Assembly: GCF_050948175.1 (NCBI RefSeq) | Contig: NC_135207.1 | Location: 6,661,501-6,725,500, forward strand | DNA length: 64,000 nt | From: Xylocopa sonorina | Lineage: Eukaryota > Arthropoda > Insecta > Hymenoptera > Apidae | Direction of reading: 5' to 3' | Made by a program: the position numbers and the translations under genes | Notes under the pieces: model-generated | What the model saw: the letters and a program-made list of their open reading frames with translations, nothing else | The model's database searches: none | Told to the model about the DNA's origin: nothing | Shown: positions 48,489 through 60,819 of the stretch, piece after piece | Numbering within the stretch: the stretch's first letter is position 1 | How the letters are laid out: each line of letters opens with the position of its first letter

Positions 48489-48707
48489 TCAAGGTTTGAT
48501 ACGGTTGCTGTGTATACATTGCGTACTACACATGTGTGTCAAGGCGACGCAACTGCTGAATTCATAGCCCCATGCTTCGTGGAAACCTGTTTCTATTATA
48601 TCATCGATGCGATTTAAAAATTGTTGCTTATTGTATCGAAACATCGTATCGTCGGTCCATTTGTTACCGTTGCAACAATTTCTTTCTAACCAACACGTAC
48701 TAAACAC
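48489..48707 (-). other. Unassigned coding-like segment, minus strand
   Basis: A 72-codon open block after an AG, with protein-like composition: CWLERNCCNGNKWTDD, RYNKQQFLNRIDDII and GFHEAWGYEFSSCVALTHM. It ends in TGA or could leave through a GTGTAG/GTAGTA donor. Its Cys-rich content suggests a fragment of a secreted or lumenal protein. I recognise no family and found no partner exon. Confidence 0.3.
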
Positions 48708-48991
48708 CTTACTTACACAACTATAAATATAATGTTTTTTGCTACGCGACGTGCCTGATAAACGTCTGATTTATTCATTTTCATTTGAGATGTGCGTAAA
48801 CCCGTGCAATTCAATCAGTCGTTACCTCCTTTCTGATAATTAATTAGACGGGATTAATGTTATCGACGTCAATATAGTTGAGATATGAATTATCTCGCGA
48901 ACAAGTGTCAACGATGAGAAAAATCGATGGTTCGTTTCTTAAATTTCTGTTCAATTCTGAACACTTGCCAAATAGAAATATTTAAATAACG

Positions 48992-50061
48992 ATGGAAGAG
49001 AGAGATCGAATTTTAAAGGATCTACAAGGCGCATTTTTAGCTTTAACCGAGAGCTTCCTGGAACGAGGTGCATCGCTAGCGGATCTTAAGTCTGTTAGCA
49101 ACGATAAAAACAATAAGAATGATAAGAGAAGCCTTATTTCACATTATATGTGTTCAAGAAAGGTGCTCGTTCTCTTATTTACACCAATATTTTGTAGCAT
49201 ACTTTTTAAATATCTATACATCGATGTGATAAAAAACATTCGCGGTAGTAGATGTTTGATACCGAACAATTATTTCATATGGGAATTCACAAGGCCAATA
49301 TCGAATTGCGATTATTGCCGGGGTGTTAACTCGGCATTGATTTTTCCAAATTTAACAAGAGAAGAATTCAAGCGATATGCCTATTCTTCGAGACCTATGG
49401 TGATAAAACATGCCGCGAGCCATTGGCCAGCTTCAAAGGTATTTAGCTGGAAATTCTTCAAAGATTTATACCAGAATACTGACGGTGCTTATGATTCGGT
49501 AGATGAATGCCAGTTCTTACATTTTAAAAGTAATTTCACTAATTTGAGAGAAGTTTTTGCCATGAACGAAGAAAGAGCTACGCAATGCAATGGAACAGAT
49601 CCGTGGTACGTCGGTTGGAAAAACTGTCATCTTCACATCCTGGATGTTATGAAACGGTACTACAGTATCCCTCATTTTTTACCAGAAGATGCAGAGGTTC
49701 CTTATTCCAATTATATTTTCTTGGGATACGAAGAAGGTGCCATTATGCATGTAAATATAACAGTATCGATATTACCCCGCGTAACACTTTTTATTCTCTC
49801 TCCAACTTTAAAGGTAATTTTCAACCTTATGTCTTCTATTTGCAGCTGGATTACATCTCGCGTCTAATGTGGCAGGGGCAAATTATAGGCAATAAAACCT
49901 GGACCGTCGCACCTACTCCAGAATGCGATGATATTTGTACACGTTTCAATTTTACAGTTTATGCTGGAGACATTGTTCTTTTAGATACAAGAATTTGGTA
50001 TCATAGCACTTATGTTGAAGGGAAAAACTTCAGTTTAACGGTCACCTCGGAGTACGGGTAG
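48992..50061 (+). CDS. Membrane-anchored JmjC/cupin-type Fe(II)/2-oxoglutarate oxygenase
   Basis: Predicted hydroxylase-fold enzyme of 324 residues in two exons, 48992-49750 and 49846-50061. An N-terminal helical stretch is followed by a hydrophobic segment (VLVLLFTPIFCSILFKYLYI, about residues 56-75). A single-pass protein with the catalytic domain on the far side, probably lumenal, is therefore likely; several NxT/S sequons agree with that. The domain shows PMVIKHAASHWPA (cupin_8 entry), DPWYVGWKNC, PHFLPED, then the metal triad: His253 and Asp255 (H-L-D, split by the intron) and His306 (IWYHST). Lys in GNKTW is a likely cosubstrate contact. Substrate unknown. It resembles insect uncharacterised JmjC proteins rather than a named histone demethylase. 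The start was chosen as the first ATG of the frame. Confidence 0.82.
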
Positions 50062-50457
50062 ACTTTTATAGATTACAAAATTGTACGCATATACGCAATT
50101 TTACAAACTGCATAGACAGCACTCTATGCAGTTAAGAATTTTTATATCATGGAATAGAGAAGTTTCAAATCTTTTACTTATTAAATTATTGTATTATATT
50201 AATGCAAAGAATTGAATATTTCAAAAGACTTTTATATGCGCACAAATTTTCATATTACGGGACATGCTGTTAAAGAGCGGCATTAAATTATTTATTCAAG
50301 ATTATTACGTGCCATTTCTAGTGAAAGTTGTATATATACTTTTTCTAGTACGTGGATTAGAATATATAAGACTAGATTTTCAAATATTTTAGATTATTCC
50401 TTTACTCCAATTGTAACAAACTATCATATTCTATACATAGCTTTTAGTTATATACGA

Positions 50458-50508
<51 letters not shown>

Positions 50509-51253
50509 CGTATTATTTTTGCCACAGCAAAAATCTAGTCGAAATAAAAATTAATAAATTGTTTAGCGCACTAGTAGCACAGTTAGAAGCGATTCGTACC
50601 ATAATGAAACTGGTTATTATATAAATTATATTAAAAATTATTTTTATATTCATATATTTAAATTTTTATACATATACATGCATCGAAACGAACATATTAC
50701 TTCCAATAAAGAAAAATATATATACGTACAGTTTTAAGCATGCTTTTTACTAGTGAACTTTACATTTATGCATTATATATATATTTATATATGTATATGT
50801 ACATGTACAAATTTCATATGTTCTCCCTAGAATTTTTAATAAAATATATGAATATGGGCAAACGCTACGCGCGTGTGCACTACAATGTGATACATATTAT
50901 CGTATTAATATGCAGCAACTTTTATTTTATATATTCATTTAATTGCACAGCGATATGAAGTCTTTTCTTCTTTTTATAGATCATTTATACAGTCTACATA
51001 GTAAGTATAAATACTCGTGTACGTCGAAGCAAAACGGTACAATATAACGATAGAAAGAGACGGTATAATATATTTAAAAATTGTGAATAGCATAGGAAAG
51101 ATAGAAATATTGTTTCATTTAATTACACACACACCAAAAACGACAATATAGCAAAACCTAGAATGGAATGCATATACCTGTTGCTATGCAGTACAGCATA
51201 TTATACGTATAATACTAATTGGACAACAGTGTTTGATATTACATCATCATTTT
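50062..51253. other. 3'UTR and AT-rich spacer
   Basis: Contains an (ATT)n run at 50459-50507 and possible AATAAA signals near 50542 and 50705. No gene seen before the WBP2 terminal exon. Confidence 0.5.
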
Positions 51254-54083
51254 CTACTGATCCTTCTTTTCTGTAGCTTGCTGAAAACTTGGTGGACTTT
51301 CCTAAACACATAAAGAGATCATTAAACTGTCTACAATAATGTTTTCAAACCATTTAAGTAATTCAGTGTTTTACTTACATAGTATGCGGGAGGTGGTACG
51401 TAGGCACATTGTGGTCTGCTTGGATCATAATATGCGCTTTGAGCAGCTTCTGCTGCTTTTGCATCTGTAAAAAGTAAAAGATAGAAAACACATTCGGTTG
51501 AAAATATTTAAATTTGATGAGATCTACAAAAGGTCATACATTTATACATATTTGATGCGGTGAATTTAAATTGATCTGGCATTTTTTATTCTTATTAAGC
51601 AACACTTAAACCAACTATTTATTGCAACGTTTTGTCGTTTCTTAAATACTTAAATACCACGATATTCGTTTATGAACGTAAAAGTAGTAAATAAATCACT
51701 TTTAACGATCCAACGATATAAATTTTTTCTTGTCAAAAATTCAGTCTTGATAATTAATAAATTGTGCGATACAATAAGCAATAAAATGGTAGTTTATGAT
51801 GGAACATTTTCATTGAATGAGTCACTGAGTATGACTTAAAAATCCAAGTCTTTTTCCCAGTGGTATTTCAAGGAGAAGATGCAAAATCAATAAACATTAC
51901 AATTATCCTCTTTAAACAATTCACATGAACGAATAAACGATATAAAAGTGGTCAAAAACTCATTATAACACCTCGCGTTCTTTTTTCAACTATCCCTGAC
52001 AACTATGAGATAATAACTGAGCACAGTGAAAGTCAACCTTACTCCAGGTCAACCCAAGCCTATTATGCAACATTATTGCACAATCATTAAAAAACCTTCA
52101 AGTTTACCAGATGAAATAGAAATTATGGTACTGTTAATCGATATTTCATATTTATTTCTACGAAAAAATATTTATACGATTTTCTCTGATGCAACAGTCT
52201 TTCAAATTGGTAGGTTTAAATAAAAACAGCAAGTCATATTTGGCTAATTTTTAATAACATAATATGTTTTTGTATAACATAATGATCGTCGCAAAGTTAT
52301 AATACGGCAAAGGCAACGGCAAGACAACATAATACTTTGATATACAACGATAATTGATAAAGAAAAAAAAAAAGAAAACAAAAAAAAATAGGAAGAAGAA
52401 GAAAAAGAAGAAAAAAAGAGAATAAGAAGTATTTAAAAGTATTTTAATACTCAAGGTGTATGTATTTTAGGAAATGGTACAATATAGGTGTATTTGTACA
52501 TTTCTTTTAAAAAATAATTTCTCTTTTTCAATGCGTTATGTTTCACTTACTACAATCGATTACTTTTAAAGATTACTTTTGATCGCTACTTTTGATCGTA
52601 ATAAGATATACGATATAAACATGCATACATATGTTTTACAATTAGTAATTAGGCGGGTATGGATTGTAAGGATTCTGTGGCGGATAGTAACCAGATTGCG
52701 GATAATTACCACCTTGAGCATACGCAGTATACGGTGGAGGATTCTGCGGATAACTGTTATATGCCGGTTGTCCATAGTTTGGATACGCACCTGCTTGGGA
52801 CATTGGTTGATTATTGTAACTTGGATTAGCCCATCCTGGTGCTCCGTTTTGTTGCGGCTGTGTCCAACCCGACTGTTGACTGGAATTGCCCCATGCACCT
52901 TGCGGCGGTACGCTCGCGTATCCCTGATAAGGCGTATTTATACCAGGATACGGAGGTGGCATATCCGTCATGTATACGCTGTTCGCTATACAGAATGAAT
53001 TTATATTTTTTATATAGAGAAACGTTAAGCTTCAGATTCTTATGACTGGAATACTGGTCGGAGACTCGTCGATATAAAAGCAGTCAACGGTATACAGAAC
53101 AACGGCTGGTTCTCAAAAAGAGTAACGAAAGATACGATTAGGAAGAAATGGTAGAGACAAGTATAAGCTTAACCTGGTGGTGAATCTGGAAATGCATCGT
53201 TTCTTGGTAGCCATCCATAATATCCAGTTTGCGCTGCTTGGTAAGCAGGTGGTGGCGCCGCGTACCAATTTGATGTCGGCGGTTGATACGGTGGTGGAGC
53301 ATCGTTCGCGGGTCCGTTACGTTGAGCTATAAGTAAATATGAATATTAACATAGAGAAAGGAAATATTGTTAACATTCATAGTTGTAGATTAGAATTAGC
53401 TTACCCATTGCTGCTGCTCTTAGCATAGCCTGACCAAATTCTATCGCACCGCCGCTTTTGAAATGCAACTTAAATTTACATTCACCGATCCAGTTGCCGT
53501 TCGGTTGGGCCCTGCATTTGCCTTTAATGTAGTTGGCACCAAACATTGGCTGTTCCACTTCGACTTCGCTCAGCGTTACGAATGGAAAGCTGAAGGACTG
53601 CATTTTTTCTTTTTGCTCCTTAGCATTAAAGATCATTCTGTGCGTTGTTAGGTATAATCTGCCGCGTTTGGTTCCAAAAAATTCTGGCTGCTCTTGACCG
53701 TGGAACTCCATAGTGACATTGTCACAGAATAACAGTATGCTGAATAGATAAACATTTAATTTGTTTATAACGCTAGTTATAATTAGAGGAACGAAGGGAA
53801 ACGCGGCATACAGTGATCTTATTTACTGTAAAAGTTCTTTCGGAAGCATAAATATTTGATCGATCATTTGTATAAAGTAATATCCTTCCGCAGAATGGTA
53901 ATTAATTGTAAAAAATAAGTCGCATTCGGAAGGCCACGACGGTGGAACTACGTTGCAGAAACGTCATAAGCGTGAACATGTGAAAGAAGAAGATTTTCGA
54001 AAATTCTGAATACATTTTACAACTTACCATTCCCCGGCGTGTATTAGAACGCCGCCGTTGGCGTGCGCTGTGTTTAATGACAT
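51254..54083 (-). CDS. Wbp2: WW domain-binding protein 2 with two alternative C-termini
   Basis: Adaptor whose PPxY motifs bind WW domains (YAP/Yorkie and Nedd4 class partners). Shared exons: 54083-54028, 53739-53405, 53326-53174. They encode the GRAM/PH-like domain (RGRLYLTTHRMIFNAKE, PMFGANYIKG, GGAIEFGQAML) and a Pro-rich part (APPPYQPP, APPPAYQ). After the phase-1 donor at 53173 there are two compatible endings. Exons 51464-51379 and 51301-51254 give KAAEAAQSAYYDPSRP, VPPPAYYESPPS and KKDQ, which align with the C-terminus of vertebrate WBP2; that isoform is 225 residues. The large exon 52985-52642 gives a 295-residue isoform with a Pro/Tyr/Gln-rich tail. A start-containing exon 51582-51540 (MPDQFKFTASNMYK) also has the right phase for 51464 and could give a separate 58-residue product. 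The gene is head to head with the transporter. Confidence 0.88.
52642..52985 (-). CDS. Wbp2: Alternative last exon of WBP2 (Pro/Tyr/Gln-rich tail)
   Basis: Starts after a TATAG acceptor in phase 1 and runs to TAA at 52642-52644. It encodes about 114 residues rich in P, Y, Q, N and G, with two PPPY motifs (MTDMPPPYPG, QNPPPYTA) and repeated YP/PQ steps, ending NPYPPNY. It adds WW-binding sites and a low-complexity region likely to be disordered. Vertebrate WBP2 has no such segment as far as I know. Confidence 0.75.
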
Positions 54084-54368
54084 GCTTTTTTAACTTTTTC
54101 ACCAATACTGTTGAAATTTTCAGCAATAATCCTCGTACATCAGCTGATTCATAAGTGATAAGTAAGTATGACGCAGTGCGCAGGCGCATTCATCTCGATA
54201 TAGTATGTTTAACGATACAGCACGTATACATAATATGGTACGTGTATAGTACGTATATAGAAATTGATGTCGCGCTATTTAACTGAACTAAAACTAAAAA
54301 ACTGAACAATTTTTTAAACAACAACGACGACGACAACAACAACAACAACAACAACAACATATATGTAC

Positions 54369-54406
<38 letters not shown>

Positions 54407-54886
54407 GCTATTGTTAAAAATGTAAATGTAATATCAGAAAATAATGTACGAATATTATATATATATATATATATATGGTTCGTGTTCAGTATAGGTGCCA
54501 AAACATATATATATTTGAACAGAAGGATATTCTAGGTCAGAATAAGTTCCTGCGAGCATTGAAGTAACGAAAGAAACCGCGTTTGAAAATCTCGCGGTGG
54601 AACAGGAAGAATACAAAACGCGAGAATGCGCACGCAGAAATCAATGCCGGAAAATTTTCAAAGACATGCGCCGCCGGTGCACGAAGACGAATCGCATCTG
54701 TATTACGCGTAAAGAAATAAATAAGGCAGTGATCCGGTGCAATTAACCGATCGGTAGGAAGTGCGTAGCGCAGTGGAAACCTATTGATCTTGGTCTCTTC
54801 CATAACGATGGAATCGTAAAGACGATCGGTCAACGGCGAACAACTCTAATCTATTCCGTTGTTAAACCGCATCCACCACGGCAGAC
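54084..54886. other. WBP2/ENT4 divergent spacer
   Basis: Holds (CAA)n at 54331-54359, (AT)n at 54369-54402 and 54456-54476, and the presumed back-to-back promoters. A minus-strand open frame at 54537-54833 has no splice or motif support. Confidence 0.5.
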
Positions 54887-57226
54887 ATGGATGAGAATTT
54901 GAGCCGGGGTTACGTGCAATTAGGGAAAGCAAGGGGACTGAACGAATTCAAATTCTCGAATGGATTTACCCATTTATCACCGCCGGTTGACAAATTCAAT
55001 TTAATCTGTTGTGCTTTTGCGATCGGCGGTATAGGATTCCTCTTGCCCTACAACAGGTCGATACATTTCAAAAGAGATATATTAACAAAGGTATATTCAT
55101 TGCTTATTCTTCATCTTTCTTACAGCTTCGTCATAGCGGTGGATTACTTTCAAACAAGATACCCCGGTTCTACAGTAATATTCGATATGTCACTTGTCTA
55201 CATTATCATGGCCTTCTTCGCAGTCTTTGCGAACAACATTTTGATCGAGACGCTATCTTTGAACACGCGTATAACGTTTGGTGGGTATCATTCTATTTTC
55301 GATTCGTTTTTACGATTTGAAAAATCGGTTACCGCAGAACATTTCACTATCATCAATTTTAGGATATCTGGTAGCCTTCGTCACTCTAAACTTTGTTGTC
55401 ATTTATGAGATCTGGTGGGAGGCTTTCAGCACGTCTACCTCTTACACGATTAATTTAGTTGCCGTCGCGATCGTTTCGCTCGGGTGTACAGGTAAGAAGA
55501 AAGCGGATTATTTTACATGCGGATACTTACTACTTACATATATCGAAACTTGCAATTTCCTTTAAATCAGTTCAACAGTCGAGCTTTTACGGATACACTT
55601 CCATGCTTCCCAGTCGATACACGCAAGCCGTGATGACTGGAGAGAGTAAGTATAATATATGTTGACAATTTCTTTTCAGAGGAACCGAACCGAGTCGAGT
55701 CATCCTTTGTTTCTTTACGACAGGTATCGCCGGTCTTTGGGTCTCGTTGAATCGAATAGCGACCAAGTCTTTACTTTCTGACGAACGCAGCAACACGTCC
55801 ATGTTTTTCGTTCTGTCGAATATCCATGTCCTAATATGCTTCGTGGTCCACCAGAAAGTTCGCAAGACTGATTTCGTACAATTCTATATAACTTTATGCC
55901 AGGAAAGAAATCGTATCACGTTAGAACCGACAGAGGATGTTGGTCTGGTATGCGTAAATTGTGATTAACTTGAACGATTGATTTGAACTAGATTGAAAAA
56001 TTTCATTGATTACCGTCTCTGAACAGATGGATCCATTGGATCAAGTAGGTGATCCATCGAAGGGTCAATACGGAGTTCTAAAGATTCAGACCAGTCCTCT
56101 GGGAAACGAATCTGCGAGCGCAAACACCGAATTAAATGGTAAATTTCAATCTAACTCCATTACCTGTCGATCGGACATTTATTTATTTCCTTAGATCAGC
56201 GTAAATCCATCATTTTTATTATTCAGGAACGAATCAGTATTCACCATTCTCGTTTAGTAATCCCGTGTACGAACCCGGTGCGCCATCAGGAAATCCTCCT
56301 GGCAGCGCTGGTCCTACTTACAAAGTCGAGGATGTTGTTGTAATGAGGGGTACATATGGTACCCAGACTAACAAACCATGGCCTGAAATAAAAAGTACAG
56401 TATTCTTTCGTTTCAAATGAAAAGTGATTAATAATTAATATTTCGCGAAATCTTTTTTAAGAGGGTTTACTCGCGAGGCTTGAAGTAGCAAAGATAATAT
56501 GCCCGTACATGGGCAGCATCGGACTGGCATACTTTGTCACGCTCTGCCTGTATCCTGGGATTATGTCGGAGATAATCTCGTGTAAACTTGGATCATGGAT
56601 GCCGGTGATTTTGATGACCGCATTCAACGCTTCCGATGTATTGGGCAAGGTATATTTTATCATACGGAACATATAATCGTATATAATATAATTACCGCGT
56701 GTCTTTCAATATTTCAGTTACTCACATCGATTCCGTACGATTGGAAGCGTACCCAGTTATTATTGTTCTCGAGTTGTCGAGTTATATTGATCCCGTTGTT
56801 TCTGCTTTGCGCGTTACCTAGAGGTGCTCCGATACTTTCTGGCGAGGGATACCCGTTGATACTTTCTTGCTTGCTTGGCGTTACAAACGGTATCGTTGGT
56901 TCGGTGCCAATGATGCAGGCACCTACCAAAGTGCCGGAGGGACTTCGTGAATTGGCAGGTATCGTGTTCGCCTTTATTTCTATTTATCTTAAAAAAAGCC
57001 TGAGAAATTTCAAGATAACCAAGGTAATCAACCCCTATTCTATAGCTCTACTCTATATACACTATTGTTATCCTTTTCAGGCAATATTATGACTTTATCG
57101 TATATCACGGGCCTGACAGTGGGTTCATTGTTCGCGTATATAATGGATACTCGTTTTGAGTTACCGGTTCAGGCAAAAGATGTATGCTATCAAGCGTTAA
57201 AATCGTCAATGGCGCCATTCAACAGT

Positions 57227-57278
<52 letters not shown>

Positions 57279-57505
57279 CGCAAAGCGTCTTGACAACCAT
57301 TATGTCTTCCACGATGGAAAGCGTTACGCCAAAGGTAGAAGCCACTGTCAATGTCTTGTCAGCCCTCTTGATGTCATCCTCTGTGATATATAATAATAAC
57401 GTTAGTATGCCATCCACCGCTATGATGGAAACATCTACGACAATGTCTCCAAGGATTCTCGGTAACGTTACCACGTCTGTCAGTAACGCGCTTATGCAAC
57501 ACTAG
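54887..57505 (+). CDS. Ent4: Equilibrative nucleoside transporter, ENT4/SLC29A4 type
   Basis: Multi-pass carrier. The vertebrate ENT4 (PMAT) moves monoamines, organic cations and adenosine. Exons: 54887-55056, 55126-55280, 55363-55491, 55571-55645, 55724-55947, 56027-56138, 56227-56394, 56462-56649, 56718-56958, 57081-57505, giving 628 residues. ENT4 landmarks: FAIGGIGFLLPYNSF in TM1, VDYFQTRYPGS, FDMSLVYIIMAFF, ETLSLNTRI, SLGCTVQQSSFYGY, LPSRYTQAVMTGES, LLSDERSNTSMFF. After a long cytoplasmic loop with Pro/Gly-rich sequence come the second-half helices (CPYMGSIGLAYFVTLCLYPG, LGVTNGIVGSVPMMQAP, ELAGNIMTLSYITGLTVGS). The C-terminal tail of about 100 residues past the last helix is Thr/Ser/Met-rich with a poly-Thr run, unusual for the family. 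Confidence 0.92.
57226..57279 (+). repeat. (ACA)n tract coding poly-threonine
   Basis: About 18 ACA units in frame in the last ENT4 exon, giving a Thr run in the C-terminal tail. Likely length-polymorphic. Confidence 0.9.
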
Positions 57506-57800
57506 GGCATGTACATTTGTGTGCTGTGTTGAATCTGGCGCTTTGTACGGTCAAAACTGATTAAGACCATATAGGTTATATTATTTCTTCTATCAATTTT
57601 TGGTGGATTTTTCGTTAGAATGTATAATGGTAAACTTTTCCATTAAAGTCTAGTTCGAAACGCGAAATATTGCCAGATTGAATACACACACACACACACA
57701 CAACGGTTTAACTTTTCGATCCTCATGATTCCTTATAGATATACTATATGATACTCATTTTAAAGAAATTTTTAACAACAACAGAAATGGAACACGAGTC

Positions 57801-57806
57801 AATAAA
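57801..57806 (+). terminator. Candidate poly(A) signal of ENT4
   Basis: AATAAA 296 bases past the stop. Another lies at 58128-58133. Confidence 0.4.
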
Positions 57807-60366
57807 ACGTAGATGTGGAGCAATATCGTATTAATTTCAGTTAAAACTTTCATTACGTCATCGATAAATACTATTTTTTTGTTTCTGCAGAAATATTTAT
57901 TCAGAGAAAAGTTTAAAAAATTCGATCTAAATATTTCTCAAATTTATAATACGTTATTATTGTTACATATCGTTTCCTTCAAAGATGTTGTGCCTTTCAT
58001 ACTATTGTGAATAATTTGATAGACGATTGCTTATTGGTGAAATTTTATTGTTGAACGTATATAGAAGGAGAAGACGTTTTCAGATGTATAGGCTGTACGA
58101 TTTGTTGCGTGTGTGGCCAAAAACAAAAATAAAATTTTCTTCATCCTAAAATGATACGACGTCGTGAACAAACGTGACACGGCAGAGACAATCCTAATGT
58201 GTTTACTTGTAGTGCTTCGTTGTTCGTTTAGACTACTTAAAAAACGGAAGAAACTCTAATATTTCCTAAGGTACGTTTCTGCCTGGGTAGGAAAATAAAT
58301 AGCATTCGATCTCGTATCATTTAAGGATCGAACCCAGTTTTCCCGCAAGACGCGGTCAGTTTTATGTTAATATTAGAACTGTCCGGAATGACTGGAATGA
58401 AAGAAAAGATTGAAATAATACCGAACGAAATTACCGAATCGGGTCCTTCCCGGTAGTTCTAAGCGTTGCACTTGTTAGATCAGTGGTTCAGACGTAGTAA
58501 ATTTACGGAGATCCAGTCGTCGTGCAGGTATATTCTGTAAGAAATTGTTATATGTCTACGTGAATAGTTGAATACTGTAAGTGTAAGATATTACTTACAA
58601 CATACTTCCGTGCGAACAACAAAAAGCAAAAAAATAAGAAAAACATATGTTTCTTTCAAGCGCGTAGTTTTTTATCGACGTTTCTACGCCCGCAAACATA
58701 TTCATACTGTGTTGTGTAGAACGGATTCTGATCAAATATTTTGGATCTTTATAGCGCACTCGAAATTTACAAATAACAGAATTACATAGAAACGTATAAC
58801 TAAAGAAGAAGAAGAAGAAGAAGAAGAAGAAGAAGAAGAAGAAGAAAAAGAAAAAAAAAAGAGGAGGGTAGATTCTTTACTATTTACATCTTTCTTTTGT
58901 TATTCTCTCTCTCTTTTTTTTTTTTTTTTTTCTTTTTGTGTTTAAAATTAAATCGCATAATGAAGCTCATCCAAGCTCGTGAATTAAATGGATTTAACCG
59001 ACGATTTTAACCGCTCGGAAGCATTTTTACGAACGTTCCGACGATGGATTTACTTCAGAATATAAAGATTACATTACATCTTAATGGATAAATGTATTAT
59101 ATGCGTAATATTCACCAATTGTACCAACCATTACCCAAAACAGCTTACAGATGTATTACCTATATTCGAAATGTACCTAGAGATCATTTAGACGAAGCAC
59201 GCAAACACACACGAATAAGCATACAACACAACATACACGTACACATATAAGAATTGCATAGGTTTCTATACCTATGTACAATATATACACACAGGTGTAA
59301 CATTGAAAATCATACAAATTAAGCATATCTTCGATCGTATCATAGATTATATCACATACAGTTTCTCTCGTTACGGTGGTTTCTTTTATCCAATAATATT
59401 CATGGCACGTATACAAAATCTGGATACATTTTTCAAGTGCAGTACGAATTAAGATCCTCAAGACTCGCAAAGAAGCGAGAAACTGTTACGCAATTGTCAT
59501 TGTTGGAACCTCCTTTGCAAACATCACAGACAGATATACATATACGATTACATGATAATGAAATTAACTGCTATGTCTAGGCAATGTTGGACTATTTCCT
59601 CTAAGAAGCACGCGTCTTAGAGGAACCTGAAGAGCCTTAAATCTCTAAGCAATCATCAGATATTCTTACTTTTAACATATCGTTGTTGAGAGAAGGTTTT
59701 CAAAATTAAAACAGCGAAACCTTCATCAACAGGGAATAATTTTTTACACGAATCTTTTCACACGACACGTTCCTTTCCGATATATTTTCTTATGAAACGA
59801 TTCCAGAAGAAAGGGAAAAAAGAAGATATTTTAATGATTCGTTACGCGACAGCGGTATATTTTTTATTGTTTTTCATTCGTAACGTAAATCTGCATAAGT
59901 TCCAAGGTATATCCGCTAGGCTATTTAAACTACATTTATCAGAGGAGAGAGAAAAAGAGGGGAGAAAGTGATACTCGAAGGATTGAACGTAATTGGGAAA
60001 TATTTATATACGCAACGACGATTAAAATCAGTTTTAAGCTAGAATTGTGAAGTATATGAGTGAGGTATATGATTATGAGTGTACAGTATAAGAGAATGCT
60101 TCTTAAAAGATTGTGTGTAGAAAATACGGAGAGTCCTTTCGTTTGATAATCATATTTTTCACTATAATGTCCAGTTCTTAAACATTATGTCAGACGCGAC
60201 ATGGAGTAAATTGCTGAATTTTTGAAAATGCGAAAAAGAAGGAAGAGTACGGTTAATTATAAAAAGAAGAGGAAAAGTAATCGAATTTTACAATAGCCTT
60301 CAGCGTATCAGAATTTACTCCATGTCGTACTTAATCAATATGTACAAATAATAAATATGTATATAC

Positions 60367-60403
<37 letters not shown>

Positions 60404-60819
60404 ATATTCTTTAATATATATCTTATCCAAGTATAATGATACTCTCTCATCAGTTGATACTGCACCTCCTACATCGCAAGTATTATCAAAATACTGTTAC
60501 TACAACAGATAATTATGATACTTGTTAACAAATTTGAGAGATGCGAACTTCTCGTCTTTGTTTGTTTTTACTTATTACGATAAATTAAGATCGGTGCGCG
60601 GTAGATACGAGCAAAAGTTGTTTTTAAGAGTGTGATCACTTAAGTGGCTTGAAAAATAATTAATCGACAAAGTGATTACATTCTTAAAGGTCACCGAACT
60701 GCTCGCAACTTTCATCAGACTTTCCCCTATAATGGAATGAAATGATACGACGCCGTTCTATCACAGTTAAGTAAATTGATTACGCTAGGTTACATGTACA
60801 CGTGATAGTTTCGAAGCAG
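57807..60819. other. 3 kb spacer between convergent ENT4 and MAK-like genes
   Basis: Includes (GAA)n at 58804-58848, a 20-base T run near 58920, and a (TA)n-rich part at 60358-60400. Only short scattered frames. No gene supported. The left part may be a long ENT4 3'UTR form and the right part the kinase 3'UTR. Confidence 0.45.

Noticed and set aside
54537..54833. 98-codon minus-strand open frame
   Set aside because: Sits in the divergent WBP2/ENT4 spacer, with no motif, no splice partner and no conservation argument.
57190..57474. Minus-strand open frame with a poly-Val run
   Set aside because: Antisense shadow of the ENT4 last exon and its (ACA)n repeat.
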